Assembly: GCA_016744415.1 (NCBI GenBank) | Contig: JADGEL010000002.1 | Coordinates: 434,001-498,000 of the forward strand | Length of the DNA stretch: 64,000 nucleotides | Source of the DNA: Flavobacteriaceae bacterium | Lineage (GTDB): Bacteria > Bacteroidota > Bacteroidia > Flavobacteriales > Flavobacteriaceae | Direction: 5' to 3' | In this document: positions 18,239 through 26,841 of the stretch, in pieces | How positions within the stretch are numbered: position 1 is the stretch's first letter | Layout of the letters: the number at the start of each line of letters is the position of its first letter | Translations under genes and position numbers: made by a program | Notes under the pieces: model-generated | Database searches by the model: none | What the model saw: the letters and a program-made list of their open reading frames with translations, nothing else | What the model was told of the DNA's origin: nothing

Positions 18239-18285
18239 TACTTGTCTTTCCACATTTGATGCGGAATCCATTAACACAACTAATC

Positions 18286-18314
18286 TAGATTCCCGTTTTC
18301 ACTGGAATTACAGG
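18286..18314. repeat. Degenerate intergenic palindrome (copy C)
   Basis: TAGATTCCCG followed by TTTTCACTGGAATTACAGG looks like a worn GATTCCCG...GGGAATGACAGG palindrome. The first ten bases recur at 31012-31021. It lies between the convergent DUF1801 and lon genes. Confidence 0.4.
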
Positions 18315-18381
18315 TGAAAAAAGACTACCTTTTCAGGCAGCCTCAATATTTATTTCAACTTTAAAGTAAAAATAAAACAGT

Positions 18382-20835
18382 TTAAATCTTTCTCGCACCT
18401 TTTACCTTTTGCTTAGTCAAAGCAATATCCAACACCTCTTTCATTTCTTTTACGTAATGGAACTTCACCCCTTTTAAATAACGTTGATTAATTTCATCAA
18501 CATCTTTTTTATTGTCAGCACATAAAATAATCTCTTTTATATTGGCACGTTTTGCTGCTAATATTTTTTCTTTGATTCCACCAACAGGCAATACTTTTCC
18601 TCTCAAAGTAATTTCACCAGACATGGCTAATTTAGATTTCACTTTGCGCTGTGTAAATACAGAAACCAATGAAGTTAGCATTGTAATACCCGCACTAGGA
18701 CCATCCTTAGGAGTAGCACCTTCTGGTACATGAATATGAACTTTGTTTTCTGACAATGTTTTTTCATTGATACCGAAAGATCTAGCATGTGCTTTGATAT
18801 ACTCCATGGCTATGGTTGCAGATTCTTTCATCACAGTTCCTAGATTTCCTGTAATCGACAGCCCTTTCCCTTTAGAAATTATTGATTCGATAAACAAAAT
18901 ATCACCTCCTACTCTTGTCCACGCCAAACCTGTAACAACACCTGCTACATTATTGTTTTCATATTTATCACGCTCTAAGTGAGATACTCCTAATATTTTT
19001 TCAATTGCTGAAGAAGAAATCAATGTATCGTATTCTTCTTCCATTGCAATTGATTTTGCGCCAAAACGCACCACTTTTGCAATTTGTTTATCCAATCCTC
19101 TTACCCCTGATTCACGTGTATATCCTTCAACAATTTTTTCTAATTCAGATTTTTTAATTTGGATATCTTTAGTTGTTAATCCGTGCTCTTTCAATTGCTT
19201 TGGCAATAAATGTCTTTTGGCAATCTCAACCTTTTCTTCGATGGTATAACCACTTACATTAATGATTTCCATTCTATCTCTCAACGCCCACGGAATTGTA
19301 GATAGACTGTTTGCAGTAGCTACAAACAATATTTTTGAAAGGTCATAACCAAGCTCTAAATAATTGTCATAAAAATCTGAATTTTGCTCAGGATCTAAAA
19401 CTTCTAACATCGCTGACGATGGATCTCCATTATGAGAACTCGAAGCTAACTTATCAATTTCATCTAACACAAAAACTGGATTTGATTTTCCTGCTTTTTT
19501 TAAACTTTGCAAAATACGCCCAGGCATTGCTCCAATATATGTTTTACGATGTCCTCGGATTTCAGCTTCGTCTCGTAAACCACCTAAAGACATACGTACA
19601 TATTCTCTCCCTAACGATTCTGCAATTGATTTTCCTAAAGATGTTTTTCCAACTCCCGGAGGTCCATACAAGCAAATAATTGGAGATTTCATATCTCCTT
19701 TTAATTTTAGGACTGCCAAATGTTCTATGATTCTTTCTTTCACTTTTTCCAATCCAAAGTGATCTCTGTCAAGAATTTTTTGTGCGCGTTTTAAATCGAA
19801 CAAATCATCAGAATATTCATTCCAAGGTAATTCGAGTAATAAATCTAAATAGTTACGTTGTACTGAATATTCAGCTACTTGCGGATTCATTCTTTGCAAC
19901 CTCCCTAATTCTTTGCTGAATTTCTCAGCAATTTCTTTAGACCATTTTTTCTTAGTGGCTTTCTCTCGCATTTCTTCCAACTCCTCTTCATACGAAACCC
20001 CTCCTAATTCTTCCTGAATTGTTTTTAACTGCTGATTTAAATAATATTCACGTTGTTGTTGATCCATATCAGAACGTGTTTTTGACTGAATATCATGACG
20101 CAATTCTAGCTTTTGCATTTCTTTTGTTATAAATTTCAAAGTCAATAAAGCTCTTTCATTTAAATCATTGATATCTAATAATTGCTGCTTATCATCCACA
20201 GAAAGGTTCATGTTTGAAGAAACAAAATTTACCAAAAAGGGATTGCTTTCAATATTCTTAATTGCAAAAGAAGCTTCAGAAGGCAAACTCGGATTGATTT
20301 TAATAATCTTAAATGCCATTGATTTAATAGAATCAATAATTGCTTCAAACTCTGGATTATCTAATTGTGACCGATCTTCAACTACAGGTTTTGTACTTGC
20401 TTTTAGGTAAGGCTCTTCTTGTGTAATTTCATCAATCTCAAAACGCTTTGTTCCTTGAATAATTACAGTTGTATTTCCGTCAGGCATTTTTAGCATTTTC
20501 AAAATACGTGCAACAGTTCCTACTTTATGAATATCATCTATAGATGGATTCTCGACATCTTCATTTTTTTGTGCCACCACTCCAATAATTTTATCTCCAT
20601 TATTGGCTTCTTTTATTAACTGAATCGATTTATCTCTACCAGCAGTAATCGGAATTACAACTCCCGGAAATAATACGGTATTTCTTAAAGGTAAAATAGG
20701 TAACTCTGCAGGAATATCTTCTTTGTTTATTGCATCTTCATCTTCAGGTGTCATCAACGGAATTAGTTCTGCATCACCATCAAACATTTGTTGAAATGAC
20801 ATATTGTCAAGTTTTATAAATTTTGAATCGCTCAT
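18382..20835 (-). CDS. lon: ATP-dependent endopeptidase La
   Basis: The 817-residue protease has the LonN substrate domain (from [20 protein letters not shown] near 43), a coiled region, the AAA+ ATPase with Walker [10 protein letters not shown] near 390 and Walker [10 protein letters not shown], and the C-terminal serine protease domain. There DGPSAGITM carries the catalytic Ser and [16 protein letters not shown] the catalytic Lys. It degrades damaged and regulatory proteins in the cytoplasm. The length is usual for Bacteroidota Lon. A -7 box lies about 50 bases upstream, and a large hairpin (21025-21070) isolates it from the DoxX unit. Confidence 0.97.
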   Translation of the reverse strand: MSDSKFIKLDNMSFQQMFDGDAELIPLMTPEDEDAINKEDIPAELPILPLRNTVLFPGVVIPITAGRDKSIQLIKEANNGDKIIGVVAQKNEDVENPSIDDIHKVGTVARILKMLKMPDGNTTVIIQGTKRFEIDEITQEEPYLKASTKPVVEDRSQLDNPEFEAIIDSIKSMAFKIIKINPSLPSEASFAIKNIESNPFLVNFVSSNMNLSVDDKQQLLDINDLNERALLTLKFITKEMQKLELRHDIQSKTRSDMDQQQREYYLNQQLKTIQEELGGVSYEEELEEMREKATKKKWSKEIAEKFSKELGRLQRMNPQVAEYSVQRNYLDLLLELPWNEYSDDLFDLKRAQKILDRDHFGLEKVKERIIEHLAVLKLKGDMKSPIICLYGPPGVGKTSLGKSIAESLGREYVRMSLGGLRDEAEIRGHRKTYIGAMPGRILQSLKKAGKSNPVFVLDEIDKLASSSHNGDPSSAMLEVLDPEQNSDFYDNYLELGYDLSKILFVATANSLSTIPWALRDRMEIINVSGYTIEEKVEIAKRHLLPKQLKEHGLTTKDIQIKKSELEKIVEGYTRESGVRGLDKQIAKVVRFGAKSIAMEEEYDTLISSSAIEKILGVSHLERDKYENNNVAGVVTGLAWTRVGGDILFIESIISKGKGLSITGNLGTVMKESATIAMEYIKAHARSFGINEKTLSENKVHIHVPEGATPKDGPSAGITMLTSLVSVFTQRKVKSKLAMSGEITLRGKVLPVGGIKEKILAAKRANIKEIILCADNKKDVDEINQRYLKGVKFHYVKEMKEVLDIALTKQKVKGARKI

Positions 20836-20884
20836 AGTATCTATAGGGTCATTTTGTCATTTGCATCAGCCAACATTAGAGCTA

Positions 20885-20892
20885 CAAAAATA
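20885..20892 (-). promoter_or_regulatory. -7 element before lon
   Basis: On the minus strand TATTTTTG matches TAnnTTTG, 49 bases before the lon start. No clear TTG is visible upstream. The remaining 20893-21024 shows no ORF or obvious site. Confidence 0.45.
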
Positions 20893-21024
20893 CGCTTATT
20901 ATCATAGTTTGCTGATACTCTGCCTGTTTAATAATTAATCGACATTTACTCTATGAGTTAAGGACAATTGTTGTGCCAAGATGTAAAGAATTATGAGTTT
21001 ATAAGTATTGAATTTAAAAATGCA

Positions 21025-21070
21025 ATTCCACATAGTGCTACAGAATGTTTTTTGTGGTACTATGTGGAAT
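21025..21070 (-). terminator. Long hairpin between the DoxX unit and lon
   Basis: ATTCCACATAGT (21025-21036) and ACTATGTGGAAT (21059-21070) are perfect 12-base arms around a 22-base loop that itself has weak pairing. Read on the minus strand it follows the doxX stop by about 40 bases and is followed by TGCATTTTT, so a terminator is likely. The long perfect arms also resemble a mobile palindromic repeat. Confidence 0.6.
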
Positions 21071-21107
21071 AAAAAAATGCTTTTATTATCTAAAGGATAA
21101 TAATCTT

Positions 21108-21527
21108 TTAAGATCTAACTCCTGTTTTTCTGTCAATAGAGTATTTTCCAGCTCCATTTAAAAAGATGATTGAAAATCCGATACCATAAATTAAAGCTAA
21201 CTCACCTGAATTACTTCCAGTAATATTTAACTGATGTACAAAGAAAAATCCTACAAACATGACTATTGCCATACCAACAGCATTCAATCTCGCATACAAT
21301 CCTAAAATTACAAAGAGCGACCCGAAGGTTTCAAAGTAGGTAACTAAAATATAACTCGCTTCATTTCCTATTCCAATTATATCTGGAAAGGTGTGAAATT
21401 TTGTGTCAAAGTTTATCAATTTATTCCATCCGTGTGCATAAATCATAGTTGCACCAAGAACGATACGTATTAATAAAAGGCCAAGATCTTTATTCAATGG
21501 AATAAAATTTAATTTTAAAAAGCTCAT
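21108..21527 (-). CDS. DoxX family membrane protein
   Basis: A 139-residue protein with four hydrophobic segments. LLLIRIVLGATMIYAHGWNKL at the start and the later FETFGSLFVILGLYARLNAVG are typical of DoxX/DoxD-like proteins. The family includes the small subunit of a thiosulfate:quinone oxidoreductase, but most members, including this Flavobacterial type, have no established activity. It lies 38 bases downstream of the M3 peptidase gene on the same strand. Confidence 0.85.
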   Translation of the reverse strand: MSFLKLNFIPLNKDLGLLLIRIVLGATMIYAHGWNKLINFDTKFHTFPDIIGIGNEASYILVTYFETFGSLFVILGLYARLNAVGMAIVMFVGFFFVHQLNITGSNSGELALIYGIGFSIIFLNGAGKYSIDRKTGVRS

Positions 21528-21565
21528 ACTATTTGGGGTTTAAGTTAAGATGATAAATATATTAA

Positions 21566-23626
21566 TTATTTTAAACCTAAACTTTTGATGTAGGCTTTAT
21601 TGTTAGATGGTCTTCCTAAAAATTCTTCAACTGCTTCAACAACATCTCTTTGTGTACCGTTGGCTAAAATTAATTTTCGGTAGCGGATTCCGGTTTCAGC
21701 ATCTAATAAACCGTTTTTCTCAAATTCGGTAAACATATCTTGTGCATAAACCTCAGACCACAAATAACCATAATAATAAACAGGATGTGTATTGATATGT
21801 ATCCAACTTCCTTGTGGATGTGTACCTTCAATATATCTAGGAATTACACCCATTTCTTTATCTAATTGTCGCCATAACTCATCTGAATCTAAACCAACAC
21901 TAGGGTCATATTTATCATATAAATTTAAATCGTACAAACAAGATCTTAAACTTCTTTGCGCTCCCATACCTGATGATAAATTTTTAGAATCTTTCATGTT
22001 ATCAAACAGCTCTTTCGGAAAAACTTCACCAGTTTCATAATGCTTAGCAAATGAACTTAAAATATCATAATCAGCAATCCAATTTTCAAATATTTGCGAC
22101 ATCGCTTCAGCAAAATCACTTTTAGAACCAGCTTGTGCAGAGAATTCACCTTCATAAGAAACACCATCCATGATATGTCCAAATTCGTGAAAGAGTGTAT
22201 TTAATTCACTATAGCTTAACAATGAAGGAAGCTTATCAGTAGGTCTAGTAAAATTACCCAATAACATTTTAACTGGTACTTCATATCCTTCTTTTGTCAA
22301 TCGCCCTTCGGTTAACCCAACACCATAAAACCATGATTCTTTATTTGGCCTTGGAAATAAATCGAGGTAAAAAACACCTCTCAGTTTATCTCCTTCATAA
22401 ACTTGGTACATTTCAACTTCTTCATGCCAAACCGATGGGTTTTCAACTTTCTTAAATTCAAACCCAAGCAATTGTTGGTACATTGCTAACATACCTTCAA
22501 TTGATTCTTTCATAGGTAAATATTCCCTTACCTTTTCGCCATCAACTTTGTATTTGTTTTTTAAAATCTCATTATTATAATAACTAACATCCCATGGATT
22601 TACAGGTGCATCACTTTTAATATTTTGATCTTTATTCCTCGCTGCTTTTAACACTTCATGATCGGTAATTGCTTTTTCTTTTGAACGATCAACAAGGTCA
22701 TTGATAAAATTCCAAACTATTTCTGGAGTCTTTGCCATTTTAGAATTTACATTGTATCCAGCATACGATTTATATCCCATAATTCTCCCAATTTGATAGC
22801 GCTTACTTACCAATGAATCCAAAATTATCAAGTTTTTTTCTGCACCTCGATTGGAGTATTTAGTTGTGAATTCTTTTCTTGTTGCTTCACTCTTTGCATT
22901 TTTCATTACGGGGCCACTTGTAGAATTCATTACCGGAATTTCATAAGTACCGCTATCGGTTTTGTATTTGTCTTTAAAGCTTTCTGGCAAACCCTCAGCC
23001 CCTTTCTCATCAATAATAATTGAAAGATTTGCAGTATTCATGTTGGTAGAGTATTGTGAAGTCAAAGCACTCACCTCTTCATTCAACCTTTTGTACTTTT
23101 TTAAATCTTCTACATTCAAATTAACACCTGATTCTTCAAATCCTTTTAAAGTTTCATCTACCAATATTTTTCTGTGTCCTTCTAATTTTTGGTAATCTTC
23201 TGACTCTGAGAATTTTTTAAATTGATTGAATAATTCTTTATCGGAATAAAAATCAGTGAACAAAGGAATTATTTTTTGATAGCCCTCCAACCCTCTAATT
23301 CTCACAATTGAATCTGGAGAAGTCCAAAACATCATATGAGAATTACTATATGCTTTGCTAGCACCATTTAAAACTTTATCAAAGGCGATAAATGTATTTT
23401 CAAAAGTTAGCTCCTTTTGATTTTTAATTTCATCAACTCCTAATTTCGCATTCTCTATAGAAACGGTAACATACTCATCAACAGCATCACCTGTTACATT
23501 TACATAATCTATTGGTTGGTTGAGTTGTACATTGAATGGGTTGTCTTTTGACATTGAGATATTTTTTTCTTCAGGAGTACAGCTTAGAAGAATTATAGAA
23601 AAAAGAATGGAATAAAAGAGTTTCAT
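21566..23626 (-). CDS. M3 family zinc metallopeptidase, lipoprotein (Dcp/oligopeptidase A type)
   Basis: A 686-residue thimet-type peptidase. The N terminus is a lipoprotein signal (ILFSIILLSC, lipid-modified Cys at 16), so it is probably anchored in the periplasm-facing or outer membrane, as other Bacteroidota Dcp homologues are. The zinc motif HEFGHIMDG lies near 480 with the third-ligand region FAEAMSQIFENW near 507. Its long mostly helical body cleaves short peptides. It is followed by doxX in the same direction. Confidence 0.93.
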   Translation of the reverse strand: MKLFYSILFSIILLSCTPEEKNISMSKDNPFNVQLNQPIDYVNVTGDAVDEYVTVSIENAKLGVDEIKNQKELTFENTFIAFDKVLNGASKAYSNSHMMFWTSPDSIVRIRGLEGYQKIIPLFTDFYSDKELFNQFKKFSESEDYQKLEGHRKILVDETLKGFEESGVNLNVEDLKKYKRLNEEVSALTSQYSTNMNTANLSIIIDEKGAEGLPESFKDKYKTDSGTYEIPVMNSTSGPVMKNAKSEATRKEFTTKYSNRGAEKNLIILDSLVSKRYQIGRIMGYKSYAGYNVNSKMAKTPEIVWNFINDLVDRSKEKAITDHEVLKAARNKDQNIKSDAPVNPWDVSYYNNEILKNKYKVDGEKVREYLPMKESIEGMLAMYQQLLGFEFKKVENPSVWHEEVEMYQVYEGDKLRGVFYLDLFPRPNKESWFYGVGLTEGRLTKEGYEVPVKMLLGNFTRPTDKLPSLLSYSELNTLFHEFGHIMDGVSYEGEFSAQAGSKSDFAEAMSQIFENWIADYDILSSFAKHYETGEVFPKELFDNMKDSKNLSSGMGAQRSLRSCLYDLNLYDKYDPSVGLDSDELWRQLDKEMGVIPRYIEGTHPQGSWIHINTHPVYYYGYLWSEVYAQDMFTEFEKNGLLDAETGIRYRKLILANGTQRDVVEAVEEFLGRPSNNKAYIKSLGLK

Positions 23627-23669
23627 GATTATTTATTTTTGAGTAAAAGTACAAACTCAAAAGCAATTC

Positions 23670-24926
23670 TCAATACCAGCGTTTCTTGTTTTTTCTTGAG
23701 TTAGCTGATTTGCGGCCTTTCTTTTTCCCGGGTTTGGTGTTTTCACTTTTTTTATATGCACTTTTATGATTAACAGCTTTTGTGTTTTTATCAAGCGGAT
23801 AAGGATGTCCTTCAACCAAGGTAATTTCCTGCTGAATTAGTTGCTGAATACTTTTTATATAATTTAACTCATCAGCTCCACAAAAAGAATAGGAATGACC
23901 ATATTTACCTGCTCTTCCTGTCCTCCCAATTCTATGTACATAGGTTTCTGGGATGTTTGATATATCAAAATTGATAACAGCATCTAAATCTGAAATATCA
24001 ATTCCCCTAGCGGCTACATCCGTTGCAATTAAAATATTTACAGTTCCTTTTTTAAATATATTTAAAGCTTCTTGTCTTGCGCTTTGCGTTTTATCACCAT
24101 GAATAGTTGCCACATCATATCCATTTCTTACCAAGGATTTTTCTAACTTATCAACTCCGAATTTTGTTCTCCTAAAAATTAAAATACTTCCTTTAATAGT
24201 ATTTCGTAATAAGTGTAAACAGAGTTCCATCTTTTTAGGTTTCGGAACATAATACAATTCTTGAATCACATTTTTAGCAGCTGATGAAGTTGCCGCTATC
24301 TCTACTTTTTCTGGATTGTTTAAAATTGAATTTGCCAATTGGACTACTTTCTTTGGCATTGTTGCAGAGAACAATAGTATCTGTCTGTTTTTAGGGCAAA
24401 GCTTTACAATTTTCTTTACATCATCAATAAAACCCATATCTAGCATTAAGTCGGCTTCGTCTAATACCAAGGTTTGAATATAACTCAAGTTGATAATTTC
24501 TTGCTTACGCAAATCTAACAACCTACCAGGAGTTGCAATTAAAATATCTACTCCCTTATTAATCATATCTTTTTGTGGCTCGATGGACGCTCCGCCAAAA
24601 ACTACGGCAGTTCTTAAGTTAGTGAATTTTGCATAGGTTTTAAAATCATCTTGAATTTGAATAGCCAATTCACGCGTTGGACTTACCACCAAACAACGAA
24701 TTTTTTTTCCTTTCTTTTTAGAGTCTTGATTCCAAATTAATTTTTCTATAATTGGCAACGCAAAAGCTGCTGTTTTACCAGTTCCTGTTTGAGCAGAAGC
24801 TATAACATCTTTATTATCTAACACCAACGGAATTGTTTTCTCTTGAATAGGTGTTGGAGCATCATAGCCTTTATCGGTGATGGCTTTTAAGATATTTTTA
24901 TTTAAAGGTAATTCGCTAAAGTGCAT
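23670..24926 (-). CDS. DEAD-box ATP-dependent RNA helicase (RhlE-like)
   Basis: The 418-residue helicase shows the full motif set in order: Q motif PTPIQEKTIP, Walker A AQTGTGKTAA (about 44-53), PTRELA, TPGR, DEAD, SAT, then ATDVAARGID and HRIGRTGRAG. The C-terminal 45 residues are very basic (KPGKKKGRKSANSRKNKK), a probable RNA-binding tail typical of Flavobacterial RhlE-type helicases. It probably remodels RNA in ribosome assembly or decay. It is a single gene on minus, 42 bases upstream of the M3 peptidase. Confidence 0.94.
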   Translation of the reverse strand: MHFSELPLNKNILKAITDKGYDAPTPIQEKTIPLVLDNKDVIASAQTGTGKTAAFALPIIEKLIWNQDSKKKGKKIRCLVVSPTRELAIQIQDDFKTYAKFTNLRTAVVFGGASIEPQKDMINKGVDILIATPGRLLDLRKQEIINLSYIQTLVLDEADLMLDMGFIDDVKKIVKLCPKNRQILLFSATMPKKVVQLANSILNNPEKVEIAATSSAAKNVIQELYYVPKPKKMELCLHLLRNTIKGSILIFRRTKFGVDKLEKSLVRNGYDVATIHGDKTQSARQEALNIFKKGTVNILIATDVAARGIDISDLDAVINFDISNIPETYVHRIGRTGRAGKYGHSYSFCGADELNYIKSIQQLIQQEITLVEGHPYPLDKNTKAVNHKSAYKKSENTKPGKKKGRKSANSRKNKKRWY

Positions 24927-24988
24927 AGTTGACTATTTATTTGAGTTGCAAAGATACTTATTAGAGAACAGAAAAAAGAGAAAAGAAG

Positions 24989-25465
24989 TTAGACTTGTAA
25001 TTCGTCAATTTCTTGCTGAAAATCATATTGTAAATCTTCATGTAGTGTAGCCACTGTTTTTTTGATAAGCAATAATTGTCGATTAAAGATATTAAGCAAA
25101 CGAACACTTCTTTTTATTGAAGGCCTAAATGCTTTTAGCTTTTTACAATAATAAAGTAAGAGTTCAACTTCGGTTTCTTTTTGTTTAGAATAGCGAATGA
25201 ATTTCTTGGTATTGGTTAAAATTTTACGCATACTTTTTCTGATAAAAAAATAGCTCTTTGTGTTGATAGTTTCAAATTCAGTATCTATATATTTTTTAAC
25301 AGATTCTATATATCGACTTTCATTACCAGCTTCAAACAACAAATAAGTTAACAATTCCTTGTTTTCTTTTTTAAATCGCCCTAACCGCAGGCACAACTCT
25401 AGCAATTCACTTTGTGACCGATGTTGTAACTCTTGTTTTATTTCTTTTAGTGATGCTGATTTCAA
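24989..25465 (-). CDS. Conserved hypothetical helical protein
   Basis: I do not firmly recognise this 158-residue protein. It is basic, Leu- and Lys-rich and predicted all-helical (LKEIKQELQHRSQSELLELC, then long amphipathic helices), with no signal peptide or membrane segment. The N-terminal ~45 residues recall DUF6155-like proteins, a comparison made from memory and uncertain. It starts one base after the end of the upstream SDR gene, so it is probably cotranscribed with it, which supports it being a real gene. Confidence 0.75.
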   Translation of the reverse strand: MKSASLKEIKQELQHRSQSELLELCLRLGRFKKENKELLTYLLFEAGNESRYIESVKKYIDTEFETINTKSYFFIRKSMRKILTNTKKFIRYSKQKETEVELLLYYCKKLKAFRPSIKRSVRLLNIFNRQLLLIKKTVATLHEDLQYDFQQEIDELQV

Positions 25466-25466
25466 T

Positions 25467-26348
25467 TTATTTTTTCTTCTTTTTACTTCTAATCATCATC
25501 TCTAACATATCCCACATTTCTTCAGGAATTTCTTCTAGCATATTAAACTCTCCAGCTCCTTTTAACCATTCACCGCCATCAATAGTAACCACTTCACCAT
25601 TCATATAGGCCGAAAAATCAGACATTAAATAAGCTGCCAAATTTGCCAATTCTTGATGTACACCTACCCTGCCTAATGGGACTTTCTTTTTCATATCGAA
25701 CTTGTCTTTTAAATCACCTGGTAGCAATCTATCCCAAGCTCCTTTGGTTGGGAAAGGCCCAGGGGCAATAGCATTAAAACGGATTCCGTATTTTGCCCAC
25801 TCTACCGCTAACGAACGCGTCATAGCTAAAACACCTGCCTTTGCAGTTGCAGATGGAACTACATACGCAGAACCTGTCCAAGCATATGTTGTTACAATAT
25901 TTAATACAGTTGCCTTTTCTTGTTTTACATTAATCCAATGTTTACCAAAAGCCAATGTGCAATTTTTAGTTCCTTTTAAAACAATATCGATAATAGTGTC
26001 AAATGCATTTGAAGATAGACGCTCTGTAGGTGAAATAAAATTACCCGCAGCATTGTTTAACAATCCATCAACTTTACCAAAAGTATCCAACGTTGTTTGC
26101 AGCATTACTTCAACTTCTTCATAATGACGGACGTCACATTGTACTGGTAAAACAGTTCCTCCAGTTTTTTCTTCCAACTCAATTTTAACTGCTTGTAATT
26201 TTTCGATGTTACGAGATGTTATGGCAACTCTAGCCCCTAGTTCTAAAAAATAAGTGGTCATTGCTTTTCCAAGTCCGCTTCCTCCACCAGTTACAACAAT
26301 TACTTGATTGTCTAAACTGCCTTCCTTTAACATTGGTTTTGTGTACAT
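25467..26348 (-). CDS. SDR oxidoreductase, 2,4-dienoyl-CoA reductase-like
   Basis: The 293-residue Rossmann protein has TGGGSGLGKA (about 20-29) for NADPH binding, NNAAGNF near 92-98, and an active-site stretch with PSATAKAGV where Ser takes the place of the usual YxxxK tyrosine. That Ser-x-x-x-Lys form is characteristic of the DECR (2,4-dienoyl-CoA reductase) branch, which reduces unsaturated fatty acyl-CoA intermediates of beta-oxidation. The late PGPFPTKGAWDRL loop also fits that branch. It has a charged C-terminal tail rich in Lys. The downstream gene of unknown function is one base away. Confidence 0.88.
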   Translation of the reverse strand: MYTKPMLKEGSLDNQVIVVTGGGSGLGKAMTTYFLELGARVAITSRNIEKLQAVKIELEEKTGGTVLPVQCDVRHYEEVEVMLQTTLDTFGKVDGLLNNAAGNFISPTERLSSNAFDTIIDIVLKGTKNCTLAFGKHWINVKQEKATVLNIVTTYAWTGSAYVVPSATAKAGVLAMTRSLAVEWAKYGIRFNAIAPGPFPTKGAWDRLLPGDLKDKFDMKKKVPLGRVGVHQELANLAAYLMSDFSAYMNGEVVTIDGGEWLKGAGEFNMLEEIPEEMWDMLEMMIRSKKKKK

Positions 26349-26436
26349 ATTCTATATTTTTATCTTCTCACAAATATATCTTTTTTAGTGTATAAATGAG
26401 AGGATAAATTATTTTTAAAATTTTGTATTTTTGCAC

Positions 26437-26466
26437 TTGTCATAAATAAAAATGATTGTATATTTG
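26437..26466 (+). promoter_or_regulatory. Promoter of rpmH
   Basis: TTG (26437-26439), exactly 19 bases, then TATATTTG (26459-26466): a textbook Bacteroidota promoter. A second TAnnTTTG-like box (TATTTTTG, 26426-26433) lies just upstream. Confidence 0.75.
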
Positions 26467-26474
26467 CCCCACTT

Positions 26475-26503
26475 TTAGCAGAGGATTTCGCGATTGAAGC
26501 TAA
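26475..26503 (+). promoter_or_regulatory. Possible rpmH leader hairpin
   Basis: TTAGC (26475-26479) can pair with GCTAA (26499-26503) around a loop containing TTTCGCGA, in the ~70-nt leader between promoter and rpmH. It may be an autoregulatory ribosomal protein leader; the stem is short, so this is tentative. Confidence 0.3.
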
Positions 26504-26540
26504 GTAATAAAAATTAAGACGATTTTAAAAATTATAAGTA

Positions 26541-26702
26541 ATGCCAAAAAGAACGTATCAGCCATCAAAAAGAAAGAAAAGAAACAAACACGGTTTCAGA
26601 GAAAGAATGGCATCTGCTAATGGTAGAAAAGTATTAGCGAGAAGAAGAGCTAAAGGAAGAAAGAGGCTAAGTGTTTCTTCAGATCCAAGACCAAAGAAAT
26701 AA
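26541..26702 (+). CDS. rpmH: Large ribosomal subunit protein bL34
   Basis: This 53-residue basic protein ([20 protein letters not shown]... ending in SDPRPKK) has the invariant bL34 core: KRTYQPS, the [27 protein letters not shown] arginine/lysine segment (given in parts), and the Flavobacterial C-terminal extension. bL34 is embedded in 23S rRNA of the 50S subunit. It has its own strong promoter (26437-26466) and a Rho-independent terminator directly after it (26723-26756), so it is a single-gene unit upstream of carB. Confidence 0.97.
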   Translation: MPKRTYQPSKRKKRNKHGFRERMASANGRKVLARRRAKGRKRLSVSSDPRPKK

Positions 26703-26722
26703 TGATTTAATCATTTATATAT

Positions 26723-26756
26723 AAGGTGTTACTATTTTTAGTAGCACCTTTTTTTT
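26723..26756 (+). terminator. Rho-independent terminator after rpmH
   Basis: AAGGTGTTACTA and TAGTAGCACCTT form a stem with a short TTT loop, followed by six to eight T residues. Confidence 0.85.
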
Positions 26757-26841
26757 AGACCTATTAATAAGTTTTAATAACTATTCTTTACGCCCCAAGC
26801 GAAAAAAGCAATCTTTACAAACGCAACAAAACACAACACAA

